A stretch of 64,000 bases of DNA from Paenibacillus phyllosphaerae (GCF_014192105.1 NZ_JACHXK010000009.1:62001-126000); one strand, 5' to 3'; positions 31,460 to 40,616 are shown, counted from the stretch's first letter. Translations and numbers: made by a program. The notes: generated from the letters alone by a model not told the origin.

Positions 31460-32365
31460 ATGGAAAGGCGATTGAATGAAACAGCCGCAGGTTGGCTATT
31501 CTTGATCTCTTATGTAACCGGAGTGCTGCTGACGGCCTTCATGACGGCGAGCGGGAGCCCGCATCATGACAACCACGCCGCATTCCTGGGTTATGTCATT
31601 GCAGGCCAGGTCGGTCTCAATCTGCTGCCGGCCGTTGTATGGTGCAAGCTTCGTCGGATCCCGTTCAGGGAGGCCTTTCGCTTAAGAAGAGTCTCGCTGC
31701 GCGCACTTGTTCTATCTCTGCTTATCTTCGTCGTCAGCCAGGTAATTCTATTGTTCTTCCACCAGTTGACGGAGCTCGCGGCGATCGCGGCAGGGGCGAA
31801 TTACGAGACGTCCCATTATCCGATTGCGGATTCATTAGGGACGCTTCTTCTCCTTGCCGTGAGCATCGGGATTATACCGCCGATCTGCGAGGAGCTGCTG
31901 TTCCGAGGGGCACTATTGTCGGGTTACGCCCGAGGAGGCGTCTGGTTCAGCGCAGCGGTGACAGCCGGGCTTTTTGCTTTATTCCATGATAATCCGTACC
32001 GGCTTGCCGAATTATTCGTTTCGGCGTGGATAGCGGCTAGCATTGTGCTGCGTACACGGTCTGTCTATCCGGGGCTGCTCGTCCATCTCGTCACGAATCT
32101 TACCTACGTCTGCGTTTCTTACTGGCAAGGCGGCGATATGCTCGAAGGGTTAACGGCAGCTGAGGGGCCGAAGCTTGCGGCGGTGGCGCTGACGGGTCTC
32201 GCTTCGGTCGCCGCGTTCTTCGTTTGCCGGTGGCTGTGGCTGAAGATCGAACCTGCGGGACAGAGGCAAGAAGAAGGAGGATCTTTGCGGCTTCGTGCCG
32301 CATGGCTCCTGCCGATTGTCCTTGCGGTCATCGCGTTCATCGTGAAATTCGTGTGGAACCAATAA
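31460..32365 (+). CDS. CPBP family intramembrane metalloprotease
   Basis: This 301-residue membrane protein has eight or so helices and the CPBP/CAAX protease motifs: EELLFRG (the EExxxR motif), then FALFHDNPYR (FxxxH) and a further helix with HLVTN. Family members cleave prenylated or signal-type peptides or protect against bacteriocins. ATG 31460 follows GGGAGGGG; the frame to 31439 adds seven residues without a ribosome site. Confidence 0.85.
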   Translation: MERRLNETAAGWLFLISYVTGVLLTAFMTASGSPHHDNHAAFLGYVIAGQVGLNLLPAVVWCKLRRIPFREAFRLRRVSLRALVLSLLIFVVSQVILLFFHQLTELAAIAAGANYETSHYPIADSLGTLLLLAVSIGIIPPICEELLFRGALLSGYARGGVWFSAAVTAGLFALFHDNPYRLAELFVSAWIAASIVLRTRSVYPGLLVHLVTNLTYVCVSYWQGGDMLEGLTAAEGPKLAAVALTGLASVAAFFVCRWLWLKIEPAGQRQEEGGSLRLRAAWLLPIVLAVIAFIVKFVWNQ

Positions 32366-32447
32366 GAGGAGTGCACATACTTGCAGACAAATGATGGGAC
32401 GCTAAGCAAGAGCGACTGATATATCGAGCTGAAAAGAGGATAATTCG

Positions 32448-33299
32448 ATGCAATATGACCAAGACATGCACTATGGCAGCGACTATCATTACATACCGGC
32501 TACCTCGGTCAATAATGGCGAAGGAGTGGAGGTACGCCCCGACCTGTACTGCTTCACGGTCCAGATCGTCAATGTCATTATGGCCGGGCACCCGGGATCG
32601 CCTGATTTCGTGCTGATCGACGCCGGCATGCCGCATTCGGCGCCTGCGATTATCGAAGAGGCGGAAGGGAGATTCGGCCGGAATTGCCGGCCCAAGGCCA
32701 TCGTATTGACGCATGGGCACTTCGATCATGTCGGCGCGATCATTGAGCTGGTGCAGCATTGGCAGGTACCCGTCTATGCGCATGAGGCGGAATTGCCCTA
32801 TCTGACCGGGCGCGAAAGCTATCCGAAACCCGATCCCGGCGTGCAGGGCGGGCTTGTGGCGAAGCTGTCGTTCATGTTCCCCAATGAGCCGATCCAGCTA
32901 AGCCGCCGCGTGAAGCCGCTTCCGGAAGACGGCACTGTGCCGGAGCTCCCGGATTTTCGCTGGATCCATACGCCAGGTCACTCGAAGGGACATGTCTCCT
33001 TGTACCGGGAATCGGACCGTACGCTGATCGCGGGGGACGCGGTGGTGACCGTCGAGCAGGAATCGCTCTATAGCGTCATCACGCAGGCGCCGGAGCTTAA
33101 CGGACCGCCGGCATATTTTACCCCGGATTGGGAGCAGGCCAAGGCGTCGGTACAATTGCTTGCAGAGCTGAAGCCGGAAGCGCTCGTATCCGGGCACGGG
33201 CAGCCGATGTTCGGCGAAGAGCTGCAGCACAAGCTGGACCAACTGGCCCAAGATTTCGATACGGCAGCCAAACCGAAATTCGGCAAGTACGTGCATTAG
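32448..33299 (+). CDS. MBL-fold metallo-hydrolase
   Basis: This 283-residue enzyme carries the metallo-beta-lactamase motif THGHFDHVG, the further ligands His in TPGHSKGHVSLY and Asp in IAGDAV, and the C-terminal SGHG. The spacing fits the glyoxalase II-like hydrolase branch rather than true beta-lactamases. The substrate is unknown. AAGAGGA precedes the ATG. A GC-rich stem at 33298-33322 lies over the stop codon with no clear T-run. Confidence 0.85.
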   Translation: MQYDQDMHYGSDYHYIPATSVNNGEGVEVRPDLYCFTVQIVNVIMAGHPGSPDFVLIDAGMPHSAPAIIEEAEGRFGRNCRPKAIVLTHGHFDHVGAIIELVQHWQVPVYAHEAELPYLTGRESYPKPDPGVQGGLVAKLSFMFPNEPIQLSRRVKPLPEDGTVPELPDFRWIHTPGHSKGHVSLYRESDRTLIAGDAVVTVEQESLYSVITQAPELNGPPAYFTPDWEQAKASVQLLAELKPEALVSGHGQPMFGEELQHKLDQLAQDFDTAAKPKFGKYVH

Positions 33300-33370
33300 C
33301 CGCCAGGTCAGACCGGGCGGCTGCGATCTTACTAATCCCAAATAGTAATTAGACGCATGCTGTGCTCCTC

Positions 33371-34015
33371 TTAGAGGTTCCTCAATTGGTCCAACAGGGC
33401 CGAAGGCTCCATCCGCTCCATGAAGTCTGGGTTCACGCTGGCGTGCCGAATAATCCCGCGCTTGTCAATCAGATAGGTCGCGGGGACGGGCAGCGTCCAA
33501 CGGTCGGCGCTGTTGAACGCGGCAAGGTCAAGTCTGAAGATTTCGGCGAACGTCCGCTGAAGGTAGTTGGGCATCTCGAATAATAGCTTATAGCTGTCGG
33601 CCGTTCGACCATAGGGATCGCTGAGTACCTCGAAGGATAATTGCTCCTTCTCCTTCTGGGTTAAGGCATTGTCGGGACTTTGGGGGGAGATGGCCATGAG
33701 GTGGCCGCCGAGTGCTTGAATGTCCGGCAGAATTTGCTCATACGCACGAAGCTGAACATTGCAATACGGACACCAGCTGCCGCGGTAGAAGACGAGCGCG
33801 ATATGCGTTCGGGCCAGCTCATCATGCAACCTGACTGTCTTCCCGAGCGGATTCGTTAATGAGAAGTCCGGTGCAACGGATCCCGCTGGGAGCCCAAAGG
33901 TAATGCCGGATTGTTGCTGCTCGAAGATATGACGAAATACTGCCGTCTGGGCTTCTTCCGGTACGCGCGCGACGAAGCTTGCTTTCTGCAGCTCCAATTG
34001 TTCGTGAAGGGACAT
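33371..34015 (-). CDS. Peroxiredoxin-like (AhpC/TSA) protein
   Basis: This 214-residue thioredoxin-fold protein has the peroxiredoxin-like FYRGSWCPYCNVQLRAYEQ motif, with a CxxC pair, and APDFSLTN and a conserved PATYLIDK strand. It likely reduces peroxides or disulfides. The longer frame to 34054 is rejected: ATG 34015 has AAAGGAGTG ten bases upstream. It is divergent from a TetR gene, and a perfect 22-bp palindrome in the gap overlaps its probable promoter. Confidence 0.85.
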   Translation of the reverse strand: MSLHEQLELQKASFVARVPEEAQTAVFRHIFEQQQSGITFGLPAGSVAPDFSLTNPLGKTVRLHDELARTHIALVFYRGSWCPYCNVQLRAYEQILPDIQALGGHLMAISPQSPDNALTQKEKEQLSFEVLSDPYGRTADSYKLLFEMPNYLQRTFAEIFRLDLAAFNSADRWTLPVPATYLIDKRGIIRHASVNPDFMERMEPSALLDQLRNL

Positions 34016-34073
34016 AGGACAACACACTCCTTTGACGAAATCGGATAACGGCAACTCCCGATGCTATCCTTAG

Positions 34074-34157
34074 AAAGATACCATATGGTATCTTTTTTTT
34101 ATTTTACAACCATGTTCCAAATTATGGCAAGAGGCAAACCGACCCTTTTGGTATAAT
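34074..34157. promoter_or_regulatory. Shared operator and promoters of peroxiredoxin and tetR
   Basis: A perfect 22-bp palindrome (11-bp arms AAAGATACCAT, centre between 34084 and 34085) lies between the divergent genes. On the minus strand TTGTAA (34110-34105 region), 18 bp and TATGGT place the peroxiredoxin -10 inside it. On the plus strand an extended -10, TGGTATAAT (34149-34157), serves tetR 30 bp before its ATG. The palindrome fits a TetR operator. Confidence 0.7.
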
Positions 34158-34186
34158 GAAGCCAAACCATTACCTACGGAGGTTGT

Positions 34187-34786
34187 ATGAAAAAGGGAGA
34201 GCAGACCCGCGAACGTATTATTCGGAAGTCCGCCGAGTTGTTTAATCAGAGGGGATACGCGGGTTCGTCGATCAATGATATTATTGCCGCTACCGGTATC
34301 AAGAAAGGCGGCATCTACCGCCATTTTGCAAGCAAAGACGAGATTGCGTTTGAAGCTTACGACTATGCCTCCGGAATCGTCGGCCGCCGGTTCGCCGAAG
34401 GGATTGCGCAAGCGACGTGTGCGGCGGATCGGCTTCTTGCCTTTTTTCATGCGTATGAGGACGTGGTGAACGATCCTCCTTTCATTGGCGGGTGCCCCTT
34501 GCTGAACACGGCCGTGGAGAGCGACGACACCCATCCTCAATTACGGGAGAAAGCGAAGCAGAGCCTGAGCAAGATAATGGCGATGATGAGCGGGATGATC
34601 GAGGAAGGCGTCAAGCAAGGGGAGTTCAAGAAAGAACTCGATGCCGAATCGCTTGCTTCCTTCGCTCTATCGCTGCTGGAAGGAGGCATCCTGCTTAGCA
34701 AACTCGAGGGCACCAACACCTATATTCGGATGAACAGGGACAGTCTCGCCCGGTATCTGGAGCAGTGCTGCGTAACGGGGCGGTAG
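34187..34786 (+). CDS. TetR/AcrR family regulator
   Basis: This 199-residue repressor has an N-terminal HTH (residues 7-53, with GYAGSSINDIIAATGIKKGGIYRHFASKDEIAFEA, typical of the AcrR/YxaF group) and a TetR_C ligand domain with a Cys in GGCPLLNTAVE that could be redox-sensing or metal-binding. GGAGG precedes the ATG. It most likely represses the divergent peroxiredoxin through the palindrome in the gap. Ligand unknown. Confidence 0.88.
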   Translation: MKKGEQTRERIIRKSAELFNQRGYAGSSINDIIAATGIKKGGIYRHFASKDEIAFEAYDYASGIVGRRFAEGIAQATCAADRLLAFFHAYEDVVNDPPFIGGCPLLNTAVESDDTHPQLREKAKQSLSKIMAMMSGMIEEGVKQGEFKKELDAESLASFALSLLEGGILLSKLEGTNTYIRMNRDSLARYLEQCCVTGR

Positions 34787-34798
34787 CAGGGACGACAT

Positions 34799-35596
34799 CT
34801 ACCGGAATGCCCCTGTTACGTCCAAACGACGGCCGTACAGGTGCTCAAGCGTCACTGCCAGCGTGAAGCCGAGCGACTCAGCTAGACGAATGGAGGCTCT
34901 GTTCGACTCGATCACCTGATAACGTGGGATAAGGCCTTGGGAGAGCAGCTGCTGGGTCGCCGCGGCGGCGACCTGTTGGGCCAATCCTTGACCGCGGCAG
35001 GCCTCGCCGGTGTGAACGCCGCCAATCTCCCACACGTGCTCGTAATTCCGGAAGGTGAAGCAGGTGCTCGCTGGCTGGCCGTCATGATAGATCGTATACG
35101 AACGAGCGCCTCGGCGGAACAGATCGGCGAGCTCATCCTTGCTATAGCCGTTGGCCATCCAAAGCGGCAGAAGCGTTTCGTTGAGCATCGTACCTTCGAT
35201 TACCGTATTCGTCGACCGGGTAGGAACCGGCAATTCCGTGCAGGAGTAGGAATGGAAGGCTCGGATCCTTTCGTATGCGTACCGGTGGGCGATGTAAGGC
35301 TTATACCTGTTGTCTTGGATCTTGAAGACGATTGCTCCTTCATCCGGTAATTTCCCGAGCAGCCTCGGAAGCAGCTGCGGATCGGTCGCATACAGGAAGG
35401 CAATGGCGGAGGCGTTCGGGTAATGGATGAGATCGTAAGGAAATAGCGAAGCCGGGAGCAGGAGGAGAAGCGCGGACTGCCCGCACTCTTGGTGGAGGCG
35501 GCAGTCTATGTGAGGACCGTACGATTCGATCATTTTGAGCAGGGCAATATTGTGCAGGATACGCTGGCTAAGCAGCTGACGGGCTTGTTCGAGCAT
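34799..35596 (-). CDS. GNAT family acetyltransferase with N-terminal extension
   Basis: This 265-residue protein has a C-terminal GNAT domain (about 140-255): WEIGGVHTGEACRGQGLAQQV is motif A with the acetyl-CoA Q-x-x-G-x-G/A variant, and YQVIESNRASIRLAESLGF is motif B. The first 130 residues form a second, degenerate GNAT-like half without clear CoA residues, as in the FR47/GNAT_acetyltr_2 group. Substrate unknown. It overlaps no neighbour and is convergent to tetR. Confidence 0.75.
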   Translation of the reverse strand: MLEQARQLLSQRILHNIALLKMIESYGPHIDCRLHQECGQSALLLLLPASLFPYDLIHYPNASAIAFLYATDPQLLPRLLGKLPDEGAIVFKIQDNRYKPYIAHRYAYERIRAFHSYSCTELPVPTRSTNTVIEGTMLNETLLPLWMANGYSKDELADLFRRGARSYTIYHDGQPASTCFTFRNYEHVWEIGGVHTGEACRGQGLAQQVAAAATQQLLSQGLIPRYQVIESNRASIRLAESLGFTLAVTLEHLYGRRLDVTGAFR

Positions 35597-35730
35597 GGCA
35601 GACTGGCCCCCTTGTATCGGCTTTGCCCCTAGTATACCATTAACGAATGGTTGGATCTCCCAACAAGAGTGGTAGTGTCGGCAAGGTAAACTGCCTAACC
35701 GGCAAGCCAGAAGACAGGTGGTGACGACAG

Positions 35731-35928
35731 GTGATTGCGAATAGCTTGCTGCTGTTGTTCGGGGTCATGATCGTGGTGTTACTGCTGCTGTTAATCGTCG
35801 CGATAATCCGTCATGCGATCGATTCCTCCAGGACATCGCAAAAGATTGACTTGCTTACGGACGAAGTTCGGATGCTTCGCAAGGAGCTTGGGCGGCAGAA
35901 GCAGCACCATATTGATACGCAGGTATAG
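35731..35928 (+). CDS. Small membrane protein with coiled tail
   Basis: This 65-residue protein has one long hydrophobic helix (residues 5-27) and a charged C-terminal helix (KIDLLTDEVRMLRKELGRQK) with heptad-like Leu spacing. GTG 35731 has AGGTGGTGA upstream. It lies 17 bp before the PIG-L gene and is probably co-transcribed with it. No function is known. Confidence 0.65.
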   Translation: MIANSLLLLFGVMIVVLLLLLIVAIIRHAIDSSRTSQKIDLLTDEVRMLRKELGRQKQHHIDTQV

Positions 35929-35945
35929 GGAAAGGAGAAAGGCAC

Positions 35946-36650
35946 ATGTCCTACAATATTCTGTTCAGCTACGCCCATCCCGATGACGAGACGTTCCTTA
36001 GCGCTTGTCTCATCCATCAGCTGGCCGAGGCAGGCGAGCCGGCGGCGCTGCTGCTGGCTACGCGTGGCGATGCGGGAAGCAAGAACGGCGCCTTCGGGCA
36101 TCTGACCCGGGAGCAGCTCGGCGAGCTGCGGGAGGAGGAGATGGAGCGGGCGGCCCGCGTACTGAAGCTCGGGCAGGTGACGCATCTGGGATTCCCGGAC
36201 GGCAAGCTGGCTGAAGTAGACCCTGGCAGCGCGGTGGATGCGATCGCGGAAACGGTGAACCGGCTTCAGCCGAGCGTCGTCTTCACGTTCCCGCCGGACG
36301 GGTGCAATTACCACCCGGATCATATGGCGATCTCGCGACTGACGACCGAAGCGGTTGTCAGCGGACGGTGTCCCTCGGTCCGGCAGCTGTACTATGTCAT
36401 GTCCGGTGCGCTTCATGAAGAAGGGCGCAGACCGAATCTTGTGATCGATACGGCGCCGCTGTGGGCGATGAAGGCCGAGGCGCTACGCTGTCATGACTCA
36501 CAGATTCTGGCGATCATGCGGCATTTCGGCCCCTTGGAGACCGTGCTGGACGACCGCCGTTTCGAGGCATTCGCTCTGGCTTGGGAGCAAGGCGCCATGT
36601 GGCCCGAGAAAAGCGAAGCGGAAGCGCGAGCGGCATTACGGCTGCCATAA
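35946..36650 (+). CDS. PIG-L family deacetylase
   Basis: This 234-residue zinc enzyme has the family motifs AHPDDE (residues 10-15, zinc ligands His and Asp and catalytic Asp) and YHPDHMAISR (third ligand and catalytic His). Family members remove an N-acetyl group from GlcNAc-linked substrates, including bacillithiol precursor GlcNAc-malate (BshB) in Firmicutes. Whether this is BshB2 or another member cannot be decided. AGGAGAAAGG precedes the ATG. A strong terminator follows. Confidence 0.85.
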   Translation: MSYNILFSYAHPDDETFLSACLIHQLAEAGEPAALLLATRGDAGSKNGAFGHLTREQLGELREEEMERAARVLKLGQVTHLGFPDGKLAEVDPGSAVDAIAETVNRLQPSVVFTFPPDGCNYHPDHMAISRLTTEAVVSGRCPSVRQLYYVMSGALHEEGRRPNLVIDTAPLWAMKAEALRCHDSQILAIMRHFGPLETVLDDRRFEAFALAWEQGAMWPEKSEAEARAALRLP

Positions 36651-36681
36651 GGCTAGCTGCCTACGGCTCGCACAAATAAAG

Positions 36682-36725
36682 CAAGGCTGACCGCATGTGC
36701 ACGCGGTCAGCCTTGTTTTTGTTTT
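36682..36725. terminator. Terminator between PIG-L and HupE genes
   Basis: CAAGGCTGACCGC (36682-36694) and GCGGTCAGCCTTG (36703-36715) form a perfect 13-bp stem followed by TTTTTGTTTT. It can serve both convergent genes. Confidence 0.88.
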
Positions 36726-36736
36726 CTCGATGCGGA

Positions 36737-38020
36737 TCAGCCGACGGTTGATGTCTTGTTCGCGTTCCTGGCCAGCATGCGCCAGCCTGTGGCGGAGATG
36801 GCCGTGAGCGCCAGGGTAACGATCAGCCAGCCGGCATATGGCGTCGCGCGGTTGACCGCGGCTGCAACCGGATTGGACGCTGCGGTAATACGTTCGACGA
36901 TCCAGGCAGCCGAGGCGACGATGGATAAGCTTGCACCTAGCAGGCGGATGGATGCGGCTAGCCGCGTCACGCTGAGCAGCAGCAACCACGGCATCGTGAC
37001 GGCAATAACCGCGAGCTGCATCAACTCGATGCCGAGATTGAAGCCGAGAATGCTCGAGGCCATCCGCAAGGGACTAAGCCCAATATTTTGAATGAGCATA
37101 GCGAACGCCATGCCGTGAATGAGGCCGAAACCGAAAGCAACGACCGATTCCCGGCCAGGGAACAGCGGCCGGATCGCATGGATCGCCGATACGAGGATCG
37201 ATAGCGCAATACACACTTCCACCCAACGGCTAGAACCCGGAACCCAGCCCATGGCACCTGCGATCAGCGTAAGCGAGTGGCCGATGGTGAAAGCCATCGT
37301 TACTCGGAGCAGCTGAGCGAGGCTATGCCGGACGCCGCCGAATTCAACCCATCGGTTGTTTCTAGCCAGCATGGGCGCCGGCAGCAGCAGCGCGAGCAGA
37401 AACATCAGATGATCCGTCCCTTCCGCAATATGCGAAATGCCGAGCTGAACGAAATTGACGAATCCTTGCCACCAGCTGCCGCCGCTGAGGTCGACGTCGA
37501 TCGAGGTGACATTCGCACGCAGCGTGCCGAGCACGACGGGCTCGCTGGACGTTATGCCATGATCCCAGTCGCTGCGGGCCGAGACGATGACGGAATGCGT
37601 CACGATCTCATGCAAGATGACGTCGTAGTGGAGTGTGAAGCGGTTAGCTGCTGCACCGCTAGGCGGCGTCATCGCCAGCTGGACAATGAGGTCATAGGGC
37701 TGCGTCTCCAGTTGAAGCGACATCTCCTTCACCGTGACGTCCCATGTCCTTCCGTCCGCGCTGACGGGACGCACATGTTCGAGTACATATTGTTCCAGCT
37801 CGTCTTCGTACGCGCGAAGAACTTTGGCCGGGTTGTCCATAAGCGATTGGCCGAACGCGATCTCGAGGCGATCAAGCGGAAGCACCAGCTCCGCCGTCAC
37901 GCGATTGTCTTCGATGTCGAGGGAGACCGCAGAGCTTGGCATTTCGTGCGCCGAAGCTCCCGTCACGACGCTTGCAAAAAGAAGGCTCATCATGGCGAAC
38001 GCAACTAGTAACTTCCGCAT
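36737..38020 (-). CDS. HupE/UreJ-family membrane protein
   Basis: This 427-residue protein has a signal peptide (cleavage near GASA-HE), an exported domain of about 170 residues and a C-terminal membrane part with about seven helices. The motif SHIAEGTDHLMFLLALLLP, then TIGHSLTL and FGFGLIHGMAFA carry the conserved His/Asp residues of HupE/UreJ_2 proteins, thought to pass metal ions such as nickel or cobalt. It is 17 bp downstream of a DUF3500 lipoprotein gene, so the two form an operon. Confidence 0.82.
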   Translation of the reverse strand: MRKLLVAFAMMSLLFASVVTGASAHEMPSSAVSLDIEDNRVTAELVLPLDRLEIAFGQSLMDNPAKVLRAYEDELEQYVLEHVRPVSADGRTWDVTVKEMSLQLETQPYDLIVQLAMTPPSGAAANRFTLHYDVILHEIVTHSVIVSARSDWDHGITSSEPVVLGTLRANVTSIDVDLSGGSWWQGFVNFVQLGISHIAEGTDHLMFLLALLLPAPMLARNNRWVEFGGVRHSLAQLLRVTMAFTIGHSLTLIAGAMGWVPGSSRWVEVCIALSILVSAIHAIRPLFPGRESVVAFGFGLIHGMAFAMLIQNIGLSPLRMASSILGFNLGIELMQLAVIAVTMPWLLLLSVTRLAASIRLLGASLSIVASAAWIVERITAASNPVAAAVNRATPYAGWLIVTLALTAISATGWRMLARNANKTSTVG

Positions 38021-38037
38021 GTTCCTCCTCCTTCGTT

Positions 38038-39285
38038 TTAGCTGCTGAAGCTGCCTCCATAGTCGGCCACTTTATCGCGCCAGATGGTGTGGTAGTGAAT
38101 TTCGTTCGGGAAAGCGATCCCGTTCTGACAGACGAATTCGATCCATACGCGCGGACCGTCGATACGGACGTAGGAAGCGTGCGTGTTCAACTCGGTCGAT
38201 CCGGACCAGGCGATGTTCGTCTGGCCAAGCGATTCCGTGGACAGATAGACATCCAACAATTCGTTGGCAATATCGGATTGGGTATCGTTCACCCAAGCCT
38301 CGATCGCTTTTTTGACGAGCGCTTGCTGATCCGCGCTTAACTCAGAGACTGCGACGCCTTCGCTCTCGGTAGGGAAGGCGCTGTCTTTGCCAGGTCCTAC
38401 GAGCACGTCGTCGAATGTCTTCGACAGCTTCGCCGCTTCGGTCTGCTCGTCGCTCAGCGACTGGAGCATGTCGTACATCGTATCGTGGCGGACGGCGAGC
38501 GGCGTATAGGTCGCGCCATCCGCGGCCGTGAAGCTAAGCGGCTCGACGCCAACGAACATCGGCGTCGAGCTGGTAGCCTTGGCGTTGTAGGAGATGTTGC
38601 TTGCATAGTGATGGCCGCCGATCTGCAGAATCCATGCGGAGCTGTCAGAGGGCTCGCCCAGGAAAGAGACATAGTAATAATTGGAATCCCACATGCTGCT
38701 GTTCGAAGCGCTCAAGAATTCGTCCGCATAGAGCAGCTGCCGGAATGTCTCGTAACCGGTCTGGCCCAGCGCGCCATAGGCCAGCGCCTTGAACGCTTCC
38801 AAGCTCTCAGCGCTCAAGGTACCGATCATAATCCCGTTCCGCTGCGTCGTATTGATTGGCAAGTTGGACCACACTTTGGCGTTGTCCGCCGTCATATCGT
38901 ATTGCAGCGTGCTGATCTGCTCCTCGGTCAGCGTCGCCTTGAACGCTTGGGCCAGACAGGCAACTTGTGCAGCGGCAGTGCCCGTACTACAGGCGGATAC
39001 GTCCGGCAAGGCAGTGTCTTTGGTCATCGTAGCCGCCACATCCGTGACGCTCTCGGGAATCGTTACGCCGCCGCCGGGTCCTCCTCCGCCTGGACCGCCG
39101 CCGTCAGGTGGGCCTTCCGTACCGGAGGGCGCTTGATCGGTCGTCTCCGTTCCCTCGGTATTGGCGGTGTCCGTCGTGTTCGTGGTGGAGTCATTGGTGT
39201 CCGTCGTATTCTCGTTCCCGCAGGCGCTCAAGACGAGGCTCACGAGGACGAGTAGACTGACGAGGGTTAAAGAAAGCTTCTTCAT
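38038..39285 (-). CDS. DUF3500 lipoprotein
   Basis: This 415-residue lipoprotein has lipobox LSAC (Cys about 22), a long Thr/Asn- and then Gly/Pro-rich linker to about residue 75, and a DUF3500 domain covering the rest: WSNLP and RNGIMIG near the start, YYYVSFLGEPSDSSAWILQIGGHHYA in the middle, and WSG...YVRIDGPRVWIEF near the end. The His pair in GGHHYA and a later IHYHTIWRD are candidate metal or catalytic residues. No function is established. GGAAACC precedes ATG 39285. It leads the HupE operon, and a paired role in metal handling at the membrane is possible. Confidence 0.82.
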   Translation of the reverse strand: MKKLSLTLVSLLVLVSLVLSACGNENTTDTNDSTTNTTDTANTEGTETTDQAPSGTEGPPDGGGPGGGGPGGGVTIPESVTDVAATMTKDTALPDVSACSTGTAAAQVACLAQAFKATLTEEQISTLQYDMTADNAKVWSNLPINTTQRNGIMIGTLSAESLEAFKALAYGALGQTGYETFRQLLYADEFLSASNSSMWDSNYYYVSFLGEPSDSSAWILQIGGHHYASNISYNAKATSSTPMFVGVEPLSFTAADGATYTPLAVRHDTMYDMLQSLSDEQTEAAKLSKTFDDVLVGPGKDSAFPTESEGVAVSELSADQQALVKKAIEAWVNDTQSDIANELLDVYLSTESLGQTNIAWSGSTELNTHASYVRIDGPRVWIEFVCQNGIAFPNEIHYHTIWRDKVADYGGSFSS

Positions 39286-39441
39286 GGTTTCCTCCAAACA
39301 TGGAATGGATTAAACTAGCGGCACTAACTTAAGCGGTTAACCTTAAATCAAGCATTCATTAATCCGTCTTTTGCGTGCCTGTTCTAGTGTGGTAAATTTA
39401 CCATTTTCTTATAAGGGGGAGAGACTAATTGTTTGCAGCGT

Positions 39442-39471
39442 AAAAAAGGACAGCCGAATGCGACTGCCCTT
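39442..39471 (-). terminator. Terminator for the gene at 39.5-40.0 kb
   Basis: On the minus strand AAGGGCAG (39471-39464) pairs with CTGTCCTT (39453-39446), with one wobble, and runs into TTTTTTACG. Confidence 0.7.
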
Positions 39472-39498
39472 ATCGTTATAGACGGTAGACTACGCTAT

Positions 39499-40047
39499 TT
39501 ACTGTCCGTCCGGTGACAGATATGAGGCTAAAGGAAAATCATCCCACACCTGCACTTCAATGTATCGCTCCGGTCCTTGTTCGCCTTGGTAGTTCCATTC
39601 CTGCGGCAACCCGAATTCATCAATAACCTGCTTTATCTCTCGCAGCGTATACACCTGTCCTCGGTATGGCTTGCTGTCTAGAACCCGCATCGTAGGGAAT
39701 AAGTCACCGTAAGTAAAGCTTATGGAGCAGGGATCGAAAGTGGGGGCTGGTATTCGTAAAGCTTGGCCGTTCTCGTACCAAGTCAACAGCCAAGGGCATT
39801 CACCAACTGTCATATAGTGCGGTGCCACACGTACAGGTTTGCCGCCCTTCAAGAGGAACATCTCTCTGGCCTTGCTTTCCAGACGGCGACGAATCTCCAG
39901 ATAGTCCTCTGCACGTTGGCTGGCGAATCCTTTGCCCTGCTTCCTGATGTCGCGCATGACCTGCTGTGCTTCAGTAGGACTCAGATCCGATAAGTTGCGG
40001 AAAGGGCCCGTAGCCGCATCATAATAATGAAAGAGATCCGGAATCAT
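39499..40047 (-). CDS. Conserved hypothetical protein
   Basis: This is a soluble protein of 182 residues with no signal or membrane segment. Visible features are a helical N-terminal half with Arg/Glu-rich stretches (about 50-62) and a beta-rich C-terminal half (VAPHYMTVGECPWLLTWYENG, FTYGDLFPTM, then YIEVQVWDD). Similar proteins occur in bacilli without a named function. AAAGGAGGAGG precedes the ATG. It may be co-transcribed with the GNAT gene 47 bp upstream. Confidence 0.65.
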   Translation of the reverse strand: MIPDLFHYYDAATGPFRNLSDLSPTEAQQVMRDIRKQGKGFASQRAEDYLEIRRRLESKAREMFLLKGGKPVRVAPHYMTVGECPWLLTWYENGQALRIPAPTFDPCSISFTYGDLFPTMRVLDSKPYRGQVYTLREIKQVIDEFGLPQEWNYQGEQGPERYIEVQVWDDFPLASYLSPDGQ

Positions 40048-40094
40048 CTAATCCTCCTCCTTTGACCCCGTTCATCTGGTTATTTCTTGTTGAT

Positions 40095-40616
40095 CTAGCA
40101 TTCGATCCAGAACCGATGAAGCACATTGCCGTCTTCCTCGATAAAATCCGCATCCTGAATGCCGCCGTTACGCAAGATGGTCCGTTCGGAAGCGGTGTTG
40201 GCCGCATCGCAAATGACGAGCGCCCGGTTGATGCCGAGTCTTCGCGTCTCGATTAGCGCGAGTGCCAGCTGCTTGGTCGCATAGCCTTTGCGCCGCTCTG
40301 AAGGGCGGATGCCGTAGCCGATATGCCCTCCATGATGGACGAGCCACTCGGTGAGCCGATGGCGAATGTTCACTGCGCCGACGATCCGATTGCGTCCCGT
40401 GACGAGCCAGAACGTCGAGCTCGGTACCCAGCCGTCCGGCTGATTGACGCCGGCCGCATTGTCGTGCAGCAACTGGAGCATCGCCGCGAAGTCCGTCGGG
40501 TCTTGGCTGATGACCCAAGGCACCATGGTCTCCCCGCTCGCTACCCATTCCTCGTAGAAATCCATATATTCCGTCTGCAGAGCAGCAGTCGGTTTCGCTA
40601 AGTAAACCTCTTCCAT
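40095..40616 (-). CDS. GNAT family N-acetyltransferase
   Basis: This 173-residue enzyme has the GNAT motif A IGYGIRPSERRKGYATKQLALAL and motif B DAANTASERTILRNGG. The overall pattern (VNIRHRL, then GGHIGYGIRPSERRKGY) is that of the YoaA/RimJ-like branch. ATG 40616 follows AAAGGAGCG; the frame to 40640 lacks a ribosome site. Its promoter is clear upstream. Confidence 0.85.
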   Translation of the reverse strand: MEEVYLAKPTAALQTEYMDFYEEWVASGETMVPWVISQDPTDFAAMLQLLHDNAAGVNQPDGWVPSSTFWLVTGRNRIVGAVNIRHRLTEWLVHHGGHIGYGIRPSERRKGYATKQLALALIETRRLGINRALVICDAANTASERTILRNGGIQDADFIEEDGNVLHRFWIEC

